A stretch of 55,098 nucleotides of DNA, from positions 92,862 to 147,959 of the forward strand of contig JAHLKX010000011.1 of NCBI GenBank assembly GCA_020444515.1, given 5' to 3'. A program made the position numbers and the translations under genes. Shown here one piece after another: positions 23,630-32,399 of the stretch; the first letter of the stretch is position 1, and the number at the start of each line of letters is the position of its first letter. A model generated the notes under the pieces. That model was not told the origin of the DNA. It worked only from the letters and a program-made list of their open reading frames with translations, and searched no databases. This DNA is from Bacteroidota bacterium. Lineage in GTDB: Bacteria; Bacteroidota; Bacteroidia; Bacteroidales; JAADJA01.

Positions 23630-25459
23630 ATGCCAGATATTATTCACCTGTTACCCGATTCTGTTGCCAACCAGATTGCCGCGGGCGAAGTAATCCAGCG
23701 GCCAGCTTCGGCGGTGAAGGAATTACTCGAAAATGCCGTAGATGCCGGTGCCGACGACATCAAGCTGGTAATTAAAAATGCCGGTAAAACCCTGATTCAG
23801 GTGATCGATAATGGCTGTGGCATGTCCGAAACAGATGCCCGCATGAGCTTCGAACGCCATGCCACCTCTAAGATCAAAGATGCTGCCGATCTGTTTGCTA
23901 TCCATACCCTCGGTTTTCGGGGAGAAGCCCTCGCCTCCATTGCTGCCATCGCCCAGGTGGAATTGAAAACAAGGCGAATAGAAGATGAAACCGGAACCTG
24001 CATACAGGTGGAATCCACAAAAGTGACCAACCAGGAAGTCTGCGCCTGCACCGCCGGAACGTCCATTGCCATTAAAAACTTGTTTTACAATATTCCGGCA
24101 CGCAGAAAATTCTTGAAATCTGACACCACCGAATTGCGCCATATCATCGATGAATTTCAGCGTGTTGCACTGGTAAGGCCGGAGATTCGCTTTTCATTTT
24201 TCAATGATACCCGTCCGCTTTACGATCTTCCTGTCAGTAACCTGAAACAACGCATCGTCTCCCTGTTCGGTTCGACCTATAACAACCGATTGATCCCACT
24301 GGAATTGCAATCGGATATTGTGAATATATCGGGATTTATCGGCAAACCCGAATTTGCCCGCAAAACCCGGGGTGAGCAATTTTTCTTTGCCAATGGCCGC
24401 TATATCCGTCATGCCTACCTGAACCATGCCGTGGATGCTGCCTTCAAGGAGTTGATCCCCAATGATGCTTTCCCAACCTATTTCATTTATTTCAGTATCA
24501 ATCCCGATGAAATTGACATCAACATTCATCCCACGAAAACAGAGATCAACTTCCAGAATAACCAGGTGGTTTATGCCATGCTCAGCTCAGCCATCAAACA
24601 AACCCTTGGAAAGTTTAACATCACCCCTACTCTTGATTTTGATGCAGAACAATCGCATGAAATACCTGTATTCAGTAAGGACCAACCGGTGATCAAGCCC
24701 GAAATAAAAGTCAATCCCGGTTATAATCCCTTCGAATCTTCAGACCGATTTCAAAAAGAACAATTAAATTTCAAAACCAGGTCAGAAAGTGATAAAAGCT
24801 GGGAACCATTGTACCAAACCGATCCTCTGTCAGGTCCTCGTCCTCCGGAATCAAACCAGCAGAGAACCATGGATCAATCAGAAGATCCATCGGATGATCA
24901 GTCGGATATAGGATTTACCCTTGGAAAAAACTTCATTGTCACGAAAGTCAAGTCAGGATTGATGGTGATCCACATGCAGCGAGCCATGGAAAGAATTTTA
25001 TTTGAAGAGTTTTTAGCTTCCCTGAAATCGGGTAAGGGTATCTCCCAACAAACATTGTTTCCGGTTACTTTGCAATTCACTCCGCAGGAAACGGCTATTA
25101 TCAAAGAGCTGCAAACCGATCTTCGATACCTTGGTTTCGATATGGAAGATTTCGGGGAGAACAGTTTTATTCTGAATGGCACACCCAGCGGGTTGAACAA
25201 CAACGATATGAAAGATGTTCTGGATAACATTATTGAGAACTATAAACAGCAATCGGCGGGAGCAGCTGTTCAAAAAACAGTAAATCTGGCAAAGACCATG
25301 GCCGTCAACATGGCAGGTCGTCATGCGTACAGAATGGAACCAGAAGAAGTTAACGCCCTCATCGACAGGCTTTTTGCGACAAAGGCTCCGGAAATTTCTC
25401 CGGATGGCAAGGCTGTTGTTAGGATCATTGGCCTCAATGAAATAGAAGATAAATTTTAA
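23630..25459 (+). CDS. mutL: DNA mismatch repair protein MutL with altered endonuclease motif
   Basis: A 609-residue mismatch repair protein. The GHKL ATPase domain is intact: LLENAVDAGA, DNGCGM, and a TLGFRGEALASIAAI lid. The N-terminal half continues with GTSIAIKNLFYNIPARRKF and the IHPTKTEI region. A ~90-residue polar linker (about 345-425) leads to the C-terminal dimerisation domain. There the usual DQH-R-A-H-x-R block reads IHMQRAMERILFE (His448-Met449-Gln450), so the metal-binding Asp and His residues are lost. Nicking activity is doubtful. An ATG at 23600 is open, but family alignment favours 23630. Followed after 12 nt by two rhomboid genes. Confidence 0.9.
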   Translation: MPDIIHLLPDSVANQIAAGEVIQRPASAVKELLENAVDAGADDIKLVIKNAGKTLIQVIDNGCGMSETDARMSFERHATSKIKDAADLFAIHTLGFRGEALASIAAIAQVELKTRRIEDETGTCIQVESTKVTNQEVCACTAGTSIAIKNLFYNIPARRKFLKSDTTELRHIIDEFQRVALVRPEIRFSFFNDTRPLYDLPVSNLKQRIVSLFGSTYNNRLIPLELQSDIVNISGFIGKPEFARKTRGEQFFFANGRYIRHAYLNHAVDAAFKELIPNDAFPTYFIYFSINPDEIDINIHPTKTEINFQNNQVVYAMLSSAIKQTLGKFNITPTLDFDAEQSHEIPVFSKDQPVIKPEIKVNPGYNPFESSDRFQKEQLNFKTRSESDKSWEPLYQTDPLSGPRPPESNQQRTMDQSEDPSDDQSDIGFTLGKNFIVTKVKSGLMVIHMQRAMERILFEEFLASLKSGKGISQQTLFPVTLQFTPQETAIIKELQTDLRYLGFDMEDFGENSFILNGTPSGLNNNDMKDVLDNIIENYKQQSAGAAVQKTVNLAKTMAVNMAGRHAYRMEPEEVNALIDRLFATKAPEISPDGKAVVRIIGLNEIEDKF

Positions 25460-25471
25460 AAGCGAACGTAA

Positions 25472-26299
25472 ATGGATCAATTCAGACCTGGTGGTTTTCG
25501 AATTTTACCCCCCGTGGTGAAGAACCTGCTCATCATCAACGGGTTATTTTTTTTAGCTACCATTGCCCTCGACTCGAGTTTTGGTATCAATCTCATCGAA
25601 GTACTGGGATTACACTACTTCGCTGCCGAAAAGTTTGAACCTTACCAGTTCATTACATATATGTTCATGCATGGCGGACTCATGCATATCTTTTTTAATA
25701 TGTTCGCTTTGTGGATGTTTGGCAATGCACTGGAGAATATCTGGGGTCCCAAACGATTCCTGATCTATTATTTTGTCACCGGTATCGGGGCCGCCATCGT
25801 CCATTACGTAGTGTTTTATTTCCAAATCTCCCCCGTTTTGCATGCGATCGATGGCTTTCTGAATAACCCATCAAATGAAGCGGTAACGCGATTCTTCAAT
25901 TCCGACAACCTGGTGATCGCCTCTGCCGAGATACGCGACATGGTGGGTATTTTCACGCAGGATTACAATAACCTGGTGAATTCCGATCCCACAAAAGCAC
26001 TGCAGCTCAGCATCGACTTTATGACCAATTACCGGGAAGCATTCCTGAATGCGCCGGTGGTGGTAGGTGCTTCAGGAGCTGTATTCGGGATATTGCTGGC
26101 CTTTGGGATGATGTTCCCCAATGCCGTTATTTATCTTTATTTTGCCATCCCTATTAAAGCCAAATATTTCGTTATTATGTATGGCGCCATTGAACTCTTC
26201 AGCGGAATATATGATACCGGTAGCAATGTAGCCCACTTCGCCCACCTCGGTGGGATGTTGTTCGGTTATTTTTTACTGATCTACTGGAAACGACGATAA
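25472..26299 (+). CDS. Rhomboid family intramembrane serine protease
   Basis: A 275-residue polytopic protease. The HGGLMHIFFNMFALWMFG block is the conserved loop-1/TM2 rhomboid segment. The catalytic serine is in GASGAVFG, and the catalytic histidine is in the last helix (HFAHLGGMLFG). A ~75-residue hydrophilic insertion precedes the GASG helix, a common feature of this subfamily in Bacteroidota. It sits 12 nt after mutL and 11 nt before a second rhomboid gene, so all are likely co-transcribed. Cleaves transmembrane substrates; the substrate is unknown. Confidence 0.9.
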   Translation: MDQFRPGGFRILPPVVKNLLIINGLFFLATIALDSSFGINLIEVLGLHYFAAEKFEPYQFITYMFMHGGLMHIFFNMFALWMFGNALENIWGPKRFLIYYFVTGIGAAIVHYVVFYFQISPVLHAIDGFLNNPSNEAVTRFFNSDNLVIASAEIRDMVGIFTQDYNNLVNSDPTKALQLSIDFMTNYREAFLNAPVVVGASGAVFGILLAFGMMFPNAVIYLYFAIPIKAKYFVIMYGAIELFSGIYDTGSNVAHFAHLGGMLFGYFLLIYWKRR

Positions 26300-26310
26300 A
26301 AAACACTGGA

Positions 26311-27279
26311 ATGAATAACTTCGGAGGAAATAATTATGGAAGACCCGGATTCGGCGGCTCGAATTTCGGGAACAGTTCCTTTGCGCAACATCCCTGGGAA
26401 GAATTTAAAAAGCTGTTCAACAATAACATGCTGATGAAGCTGATCATCATCAATGTCGCCGTCTGGTTGCTGATCAGGATCATAATTGCTTTTTTCGGAC
26501 TATTTAACCAGGATGTTACCCTCGATCTTCTGAAATGGCTGGCCGTTCCTGCCCATTTGGATAAACTGATCACCCGTCCCTGGACCCTTTTTACCTATAT
26601 GTTTCTCCACGAGGATTTCTGGCACATCCTGTTCAACATGTTATGGCTTTACTGGTTTGGGAAGATCTTCATGGAATACCTCAACCAGCGGCAGCTTCTT
26701 TCCACTTACCTGATTGGAGGACTGGCAGGCGCTGCATTGTACATCATTTCATTCAATGTTTTTCCGAAATTCCAGCAAGCCTATCTTGAAGCCATCGCCC
26801 TGGGCGCCTCAGCCTCAGTGATGGCCATTGTGGTTGCCATTTCCGTTTATGTACCCAACTACCGGATCCATTTGCTTTTACTCGGTCCTGTCCGCATTTT
26901 ATACATCGCCCTGGGTTCCATATTACTCGACATACTGATGATCGACTCCGATAACTCAGGCGGACACCTGGCCCACCTGGGGGGAGCTTTATGGGGATTC
27001 TATTACATCTACATGCTTAAAAAAGAAACCGATTTCAGTACGCTCCTACAAAAACTGCCCCGCTTTAAATTCAGTGGAGTCAAAAGCAGCACGCGAAAAA
27101 CAAAATTCAGGAATGTTTATACCAATGAACGGCCCATGACCGATGAAGATTACAATCTGCAAAAGAAAAAATCGCAGGAAAAGATCGATAAGATCCTGGA
27201 TAAAATCTCCAAATCGGGATATGAAAGCCTGTCGAAAGAAGAAAAAGAATTGCTGTTTCGGTCGAGCAATAAAAAATAA
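26311..27279 (+). CDS. Second rhomboid family protease with basic cytoplasmic tail
   Basis: A 322-residue paralogue of the preceding gene. A glycine/asparagine-rich N-terminus of ~25 residues precedes six predicted helices. HEDFWHILFNMLWLYWFG is the rhomboid loop; the serine motif reads GASASVMAI, with Ala where many rhomboids have Gly (GxSG); the histidine is in GGHLAHLGGALWG. The catalytic dyad is therefore present. The last ~90 residues are a lysine-rich soluble tail. Pairs of rhomboids after mutL are a recurring arrangement in this phylum. The EEP-family gene follows after 12 nt. Confidence 0.88.
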   Translation: MNNFGGNNYGRPGFGGSNFGNSSFAQHPWEEFKKLFNNNMLMKLIIINVAVWLLIRIIIAFFGLFNQDVTLDLLKWLAVPAHLDKLITRPWTLFTYMFLHEDFWHILFNMLWLYWFGKIFMEYLNQRQLLSTYLIGGLAGAALYIISFNVFPKFQQAYLEAIALGASASVMAIVVAISVYVPNYRIHLLLLGPVRILYIALGSILLDILMIDSDNSGGHLAHLGGALWGFYYIYMLKKETDFSTLLQKLPRFKFSGVKSSTRKTKFRNVYTNERPMTDEDYNLQKKKSQEKIDKILDKISKSGYESLSKEEKELLFRSSNKK

Positions 27280-27291
27280 CTTCATAATCCT

Positions 27292-28428
27292 GTGAACCAA
27301 AAATCAATCAAAAAGAAAATCTCATTCTTGACAGGCGTGCTGCTACTGATCAATGGTTTTTTTATTTTGCTTTTGCTACTGGCTTATGCAGCCTATCATA
27401 TTCCTCCTGCTACCATTCCATATCTCCCGTTTGCTGGTCTTGCCTACCCCTATATCTTACTGGCCAACCTGTTGTTTGTTCTTTTTTGGATTGTAAAGAG
27501 AATCAAATTTGCCCTCATTCCCCTTCTTTTTATTTTGTTGGGATGGAACCATATTGGCCGTTTATTCCAGTTAAACGGAAAAGCCACCGGGGATGAAGCG
27601 GGCATCAAGGTCGTCTCCTATAACATCCAGAATTTTATTAAATACAACACCTCTACCACCAAGTATCTGAGCGATTTTGAAAACCAGGACCGCATCACCG
27701 ACTGGCTGACCCAACAAAATGCCGATATTGTTTGCCTTCAGGAAATGCTTTATGACCGTGACAACTATGATCAGTTTGCTGCTCAATTGGGGAACCATAT
27801 CGGTTGCCCCAATAATTACCATGAAAACTATTACAAGACTTCCCGTGATAAACTGGATGCCATTGCCATTTTTACCCGTTTCCCGATCCTCAATACAGGA
27901 CACCTTGAATATGACGATAAATCCATTGGCATTTATGCGGATCTTGTTATAAACCATGATACAGTGAGGTTGTACAACCTGCACCTGGCCTCCATCCATT
28001 TCCGCAAAGAGGATTATGAATTCATCACCGGGTTTTCGCCCCAGCAGGAACAGGAGGAAATAAAGACCGGCACCTTGCAGATCATTGCTAAAATGAGGGT
28101 GGCCTTTGAAAAACGGGCATTGCAGTCAAAGATCATTGAAAAGGAACTGGAATTATCACCTTATCCAACCATTATCTGCGGTGACTTCAACGACACCCCT
28201 CACTCCTATAGCTACCACAGGCTTACCCGCAAGCTGATAGATGCGTTTGTTGTGAGCGGAAAAGGCATCGGAACCACCTATGCCGGTGAAAATTTCCCCG
28301 CCTTCCGGATTGATTATATATTATATGATCCGATGTTCACAGCTTCTGGATTTATTCGTCATAAAATCAATCTATCCGATCATTATCCCATTTCCTGCAC
28401 GCTTCATACCCGGAGTTCAAATAATTAA
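27292..28428 (+). CDS. Endonuclease/exonuclease/phosphatase family membrane protein
   Basis: A 378-residue protein. Three hydrophobic helices in the first ~95 residues anchor a C-terminal EEP domain, probably on the periplasmic side. Catalytic blocks are VVSYNIQNF (Asn), CLQEM (Glu), CGDFNDTP (Asp, Asn) and LSDHYPI (Asp, His). These define the DNase I/sphingomyelinase-type metal-dependent phosphodiester hydrolases; whether the substrate is nucleic acid or lipid is not visible. It starts with GTG at 27292, 12 nt after the second rhomboid. Last gene of the mutL cluster. Confidence 0.88.
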   Translation: MNQKSIKKKISFLTGVLLLINGFFILLLLLAYAAYHIPPATIPYLPFAGLAYPYILLANLLFVLFWIVKRIKFALIPLLFILLGWNHIGRLFQLNGKATGDEAGIKVVSYNIQNFIKYNTSTTKYLSDFENQDRITDWLTQQNADIVCLQEMLYDRDNYDQFAAQLGNHIGCPNNYHENYYKTSRDKLDAIAIFTRFPILNTGHLEYDDKSIGIYADLVINHDTVRLYNLHLASIHFRKEDYEFITGFSPQQEQEEIKTGTLQIIAKMRVAFEKRALQSKIIEKELELSPYPTIICGDFNDTPHSYSYHRLTRKLIDAFVVSGKGIGTTYAGENFPAFRIDYILYDPMFTASGFIRHKINLSDHYPISCTLHTRSSNN

Positions 28429-28469
28429 CCTTTTGAAAACGAACCGTTTCCCTATATAAATTTATTGCG

Positions 28470-28477
28470 TATTTTCG
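28470..28477 (+). promoter_or_regulatory. Probable -7 promoter element (7 of 8 match)
   Basis: TATTTTCG differs from TAnnTTTG by one base and lies 23 nt before the ATG at 28500, in a short gap after the EEP gene. Weaker than the other elements listed. Confidence 0.4.
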
Positions 28478-28499
28478 CAGTGATTAACTGACTGCGGAT

Positions 28500-29204
28500 A
28501 TGATGAATCTATTCAAACTCACCATCCTTATATTGGTTGTGCTTTGGCAAAGTCAGGCGATAAAAGCAGAGAACCGCCTTGACTCCCTTTTGCAGGAAAG
28601 GAATTCGCAATACAATGAATACAACCAATACAAGCTCAGCATGAATGAAAGAACCTGGCTCCGGCTTGTGGAACTCGGGCAAAAAGCCAATGATCTCATA
28701 GAAACCGACAATGTTATTCTCAATCAATACTTGCAACGGGAGCTGAGTCGCAACCGTGAATTAATCGATAGTACTGAAAAAATGAATCTTGAGATTGCAC
28801 TGCTAAATAAAGAGGCCGAGATGCAGGAAATGTTGATGGTGGAACGACGAAACCTTACCAATACCCTGTTGATTATCATCGGTGGCATTGTCATACTTTT
28901 AATTGTGTTATTCATCCTGTTCATCGATCGGCAATCAAGGTTCAGATCCGCCAAACTGGAGCTGGAACGGTTGTGGACCATGAAGGAAGATCCGAAATAC
29001 AATCATCTGCAACAGGATGAACTAAAAATGCTTTCTGACCAGGTTAACAAGCTGGCAGAGGAAAATGATTTGTTAAAAAAAGAACTCAACCAGGAAAAAG
29101 GCAAAAAATCAGAAGCCATGGAATCGTTGAAAAAGGAGATCCGTTCCCGCCGGCAGGTTGAACAGGAGATCAAGGATCTCATTTCACAAATTCAGAAGAA
29201 ATAA
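28500..29204 (+). CDS. Coiled-coil membrane protein
   Basis: A 234-residue protein: a signal peptide or N-terminal anchor (NLFKLTILILVVLWQSQAIKAE), a ~90-residue helical extracytoplasmic region rich in Glu, Asn and Arg, one transmembrane helix (NTLLIIIGGIVILLIVLFILFI) near 121-142, then a cytoplasmic coiled coil to the end (repeated LxxEN, KKEL and KKEI patterns). The family is not recognised. The layout suits a scaffold or signalling adaptor. The start could be either of two adjacent ATGs (28500 or 28503). Confidence 0.75.
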   Translation: MMNLFKLTILILVVLWQSQAIKAENRLDSLLQERNSQYNEYNQYKLSMNERTWLRLVELGQKANDLIETDNVILNQYLQRELSRNRELIDSTEKMNLEIALLNKEAEMQEMLMVERRNLTNTLLIIIGGIVILLIVLFILFIDRQSRFRSAKLELERLWTMKEDPKYNHLQQDELKMLSDQVNKLAEENDLLKKELNQEKGKKSEAMESLKKEIRSRRQVEQEIKDLISQIQKK

Positions 29205-29235
29205 AAAAACACACACTCAGCATCTGAATGTGTGT
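29203..29235 (-). terminator. Terminator after aminopeptidase P
   Basis: ACACACACTCAG at 29209-29220 pairs with CTGAATGTGTGT at 29224-29235 (one mismatch, three-base loop). On the minus strand it is followed by seven T residues, so it ends the pepP-like transcript. The convergent coiled-coil gene ends at its edge. Confidence 0.75.
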
Positions 29236-29256
29236 CACCTAAAAATTTTGTCATTT

Positions 29257-30651
29257 TTAAAGCGGGTTAGCCATGACCGCTTCCACTTCGGCCACAGTTT
29301 TTGGAATGGGTTTACCCAGAACACGATAGCCGGTGTCGGTAACGAGGATATCATCCTCGATCCTCACACCACCAAAATCCTTGAAGGCTTCCACTTTATC
29401 ATAATTGATAAAGTCCATGAATTTTTTCTCGTTTCTCCACTGATCGATCAGCGCCGGAATGAAGTAGATTCCCGGTTCAATGGTAAAGACGAAACCAGGT
29501 TGATGACGCCGGCCCAGCCTGAGAAAAGCGGTGCCAAATTGTTTACTTCGCTGGATCTCTTCATCATAACCTACATAGTTTTCGCCCAGACCTTCCAGAT
29601 CATGTACATCCAGTCCCATCATATGGCCCAGACCGTGCGGGAAGAACATGGCATGTGCGCCTTCTTTCACAGCATCATCCACATTACCTTTCATAAGTCC
29701 GAGGTTTTTGAGTCCGGTGGCAATCACGCTGGCAGCTAACAGGTGAAGATCCCTGTTTGGAATGCCGGGTTTGGTCGCTTCAATGGTTTTCATGTTGGCC
29801 TCCAGCACAATCTCATAAATATCTTTCTGACGTTGATTGAACTTTCCACCCACAGGCACCGTCCGTGTAATATCGGAAGCATAGTGCATGGTTGTTTCCG
29901 CACCGGCATCGGCCACCATCATCCGCCCTTCAACGAGGGTATTGCCATGAAAGTGATTGTGCAATGTTTCGCCATGGATGCTAAGAATAATGGGAAAGGA
30001 AACCGGATTGCCCCTTGACAGGGAGATCCCTTCCATGGTGCCCGATATTTCCCGTTCAATTCGTCCGGGCATGGCCATGCGCATGGCCGTGGTATGCATC
30101 TCATATGCAATATCAACAGCCTTTTCAATTTCTGCGATCTCAAATTGATCCTTTACGCACCTCAATTTCACGATCGCTTTGATCAGTTCTACCGAAACAT
30201 GATTTCGGACATCAGCAAAGGGGATACCCAGCAACTCTTCCAGCAACATATAAGTTTCGCCACGATAGGGTGGTACAAAATGGATTTTACGACCTTTGGC
30301 TTTGGCTTCCTTCACAAATTCAAACAGGTCTTTTGCAGGAGCTGTATGCTGAACACCCACTTTAGCAGCCCGCTCCGACATCAGTGGTTGAGGTCCCATC
30401 CAGATGATATCATCCAGGTCGACATCATTGCCGAAAATGTAATCCTTATCATTGTCGATATCCATTATCCCATTCAGATCGGGATGATCCAATCCGAAAA
30501 AATATAGAAAATTACTATCCTGCCTGAAATGGTAGGTATTGGCCGGATAGTTATAAGCGGCTTCCGGATTACCGGGAAGCAATACGATCCCTGATTTCAG
30601 TTCGTTCCGAAGCCGGTTGCGACGATCGGTATAAACACTTGCATCAAACAT
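29257..30651 (-). CDS. Xaa-Pro aminopeptidase (aminopeptidase P, M24B)
   Basis: A 464-residue cytoplasmic metallopeptidase that removes N-terminal residues preceding proline. The N-terminal creatinase-like domain spans about 1-170, and the pita-bread catalytic domain follows. Metal ligands are visible in order: Asp in VADAGAE, Asp in YASDITRTVP, His in GLGHMMGLDVHD, Glu in TIEPGIYF and Glu in GGVRIEDD. The length fits the bacterial aminopeptidase P family. A one-mismatch -7 element (TAATTTAG on the minus strand, 30691-30698) lies upstream. Single gene with its own terminator. It could serve turnover of proline-rich peptides such as collagen fragments. Confidence 0.92.
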   Translation of the reverse strand: MFDASVYTDRRNRLRNELKSGIVLLPGNPEAAYNYPANTYHFRQDSNFLYFFGLDHPDLNGIMDIDNDKDYIFGNDVDLDDIIWMGPQPLMSERAAKVGVQHTAPAKDLFEFVKEAKAKGRKIHFVPPYRGETYMLLEELLGIPFADVRNHVSVELIKAIVKLRCVKDQFEIAEIEKAVDIAYEMHTTAMRMAMPGRIEREISGTMEGISLSRGNPVSFPIILSIHGETLHNHFHGNTLVEGRMMVADAGAETTMHYASDITRTVPVGGKFNQRQKDIYEIVLEANMKTIEATKPGIPNRDLHLLAASVIATGLKNLGLMKGNVDDAVKEGAHAMFFPHGLGHMMGLDVHDLEGLGENYVGYDEEIQRSKQFGTAFLRLGRRHQPGFVFTIEPGIYFIPALIDQWRNEKKFMDFINYDKVEAFKDFGGVRIEDDILVTDTGYRVLGKPIPKTVAEVEAVMANPL

Positions 30652-30730
30652 ATTTTATTTTTTAATGATTATTTCTATTAAGAAGGATCGCTAAATTATT
30701 AAATTCTTTCCTACTATCAGACAGAATTTG

Positions 30731-30738
30731 TAAATTTG
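30731..30738 (+). promoter_or_regulatory. -7 promoter element for the Memo-family operon
   Basis: TAAATTTG (TAnnTTTG) lies 15 nt before the ATG at 30753, giving a very short leader. Confidence 0.65.
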
Positions 30739-30752
30739 GGAAAAAACCGATC

Positions 30753-31586
30753 ATGAAGACCCGTCGTCCAGCCGTAGCGGGCCGGTTTTATCCAGGCAAT
30801 GCCATGGAGATCCGGCATCAACTGTCCGATATCCTTGACAGGGAGCGTCCATTGATTGAGATGGCCCTGGCCGAAAAGGAGATCATTGGCGCCGTCGTCC
30901 CCCATGCAGGTTATATGTTCTCGGGTTACCAGGCCATCCATTTTTTTGAGATTCTAAAAAAATCAAAACAGCAATTCGATACTTTCTTTATCATTAATCC
31001 CAACCATACCGGTTATGGGGAGGAGATCAGCCTGGATGAAAACGATGTATGGGAAACCCCGCTGGGAAAGGTGGAGATCGATTACGATTTCTATGACCTG
31101 CTCGATTTTGCAGAATCGGAAGCCGCACATAAATTTGAACATTCCGGTGAGGTGATGGTGCCCATGCTCCAAAATTCACTGGACTATGCCTTCCGGATCG
31201 TCCCCATCACTTTATCCCACCAAAACCCAGAAAATGCAAGAATCATAGCAAAAGCCATCCATAAAGCCAATGCCCTCTTAAAGAAAAAGATCTGCGTGAT
31301 CGCTTCTTCCGATTTTTCCCACTTTGTTGAACCCGAGGAAGGCAAAAAACTGGATCGACCGGTCATTGAGGAAATCCTGAATATGAATCCGGAAGGGGTT
31401 TACCACGAGGTGAGAGACGGGAACCTTTCCGTATGTGGATTCGGGCCGATTATGGCGCTGATGGAGTATGCCGGCATGGTGGCTCACAAGCCCCAGACCA
31501 GGATCCTGCGCAAAGGTCACTCCGGGGAAATCATGCCTTCGAATGAAGTGGTCGATTATGTCTCCATTTTGTTTTATAAAGATTGA
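30753..31586 (+). CDS. amrB: MEMO1 family protein (AmmeMemoRadiSam system protein B)
   Basis: A 277-residue member of the MEMO1/AmrB family, structurally related to extradiol dioxygenases and LigB. Conserved blocks are RRPAVAGRFYPG at the start, VVPHAGYMFSG, NPNHTG, SSDFSHF and SVCGFGP, supplying the His/Cys set seen in human MEMO1. The biochemical role of the bacterial protein is unsettled. It is usually encoded with a radical SAM protein (AmrS) and an AMMECR1 protein (AmrA); neither is adjacent here. Two small membrane-protein genes follow at 2 nt and 10 nt, forming an unusual operon. Confidence 0.9.
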   Translation: MKTRRPAVAGRFYPGNAMEIRHQLSDILDRERPLIEMALAEKEIIGAVVPHAGYMFSGYQAIHFFEILKKSKQQFDTFFIINPNHTGYGEEISLDENDVWETPLGKVEIDYDFYDLLDFAESEAAHKFEHSGEVMVPMLQNSLDYAFRIVPITLSHQNPENARIIAKAIHKANALLKKKICVIASSDFSHFVEPEEGKKLDRPVIEEILNMNPEGVYHEVRDGNLSVCGFGPIMALMEYAGMVAHKPQTRILRKGHSGEIMPSNEVVDYVSILFYKD

Positions 31587-31588
31587 GT

Positions 31589-31861
31589 ATGCTGGGAGGG
31601 GGTGCCGGACATATTGCCGATATGATTGCCCGATACAAAAGCAACATGTCCATGCTTTCCAAAAAGCGGTATTTCAACAAAACTTCTGGTAAATATGAAA
31701 ACCGCAGAGGCAGGATTGAAATAAATGAAAATAAAGTCAATCTAACCGATCTGAAAATAAAACTACAGCAAGGCAGAAGAAGGGAACAATTCAGAGATGT
31801 GATCATATTGCTCGTATCAATTTTCCTTGCTTATATCCTTTTTAGCTGGATCTTTTTTTAA
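31589..31861 (+). CDS. Small single-helix membrane protein
   Basis: A 90-residue protein starting with a glycine-rich segment (MLGGGAGHIADMIARYK), a basic polar middle and a C-terminal transmembrane helix (VIILLVSIFLAYILFSWIFF). The ATG at 31589 lies 2 nt past the amrB stop; a TTG 6 nt upstream is less likely. I do not recognise the family. Tight spacing to amrB and to the next gene implies co-transcription. Confidence 0.7.
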   Translation: MLGGGAGHIADMIARYKSNMSMLSKKRYFNKTSGKYENRRGRIEINENKVNLTDLKIKLQQGRRREQFRDVIILLVSIFLAYILFSWIFF

Positions 31862-31871
31862 GCCTTACCCA

Positions 31872-32384
31872 ATGAAAATTCTGAAATCCATAGAATATTT
31901 TTTTAACAGGAGTTTTCACCCGGGTGACTATTTATTTAAAAACGGTTTCAAATACGAGGTTCCACTTTCAATTATCGTGGTCATCTCGATCATCTTAACA
32001 CATTCGCAAACCATTCACCTGGAAACCCTGTTTACACTCACCCTGGCCTTTATTTCCATAATGTATTATTTTATGGCTTTCGGGAAGTCAGGTCTGGGAA
32101 ACCCGCCATCAGCCTATGCACTGTTTATCAGAAAGTTGTTGTACATTGCCCTCTGCATCAGCACCCTGGCAGTTTTATTTTACCTAAATCAGTTCAATGG
32201 TTTTGATGTTATGATTCGCGTATCACTGGTCGTGCTGGCAGCCTGTTTATTAAGCTATTTTTTCATCAGGTTCAGGGTGCCAGATGTAACATTATTATCT
32301 GCAACCGATACCCGCAGATTGCTCATATTTATCGTTGCAGATTTACTGGTCGCCGTAGATATTTTGGATATTGCCGGGGGATAA
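31872..32384 (+). CDS. Integral membrane protein, unknown
   Basis: A 170-residue protein with about four hydrophobic helices (for example VPLSIIVVISIILTH and MIRVSLVVLAACLLSYFF). It has a conserved-looking N-terminal cytoplasmic piece containing FHPGDYLFKNGFKYE. The ATG at 31872 is chosen over an open start 45 nt upstream, which would overlap the preceding gene. Third gene of the amrB operon. No function can be assigned. Confidence 0.7.
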   Translation: MKILKSIEYFFNRSFHPGDYLFKNGFKYEVPLSIIVVISIILTHSQTIHLETLFTLTLAFISIMYYFMAFGKSGLGNPPSAYALFIRKLLYIALCISTLAVLFYLNQFNGFDVMIRVSLVVLAACLLSYFFIRFRVPDVTLLSATDTRRLLIFIVADLLVAVDILDIAGG

Positions 32385-32399
32385 TGGTTGTTGCAGCGT

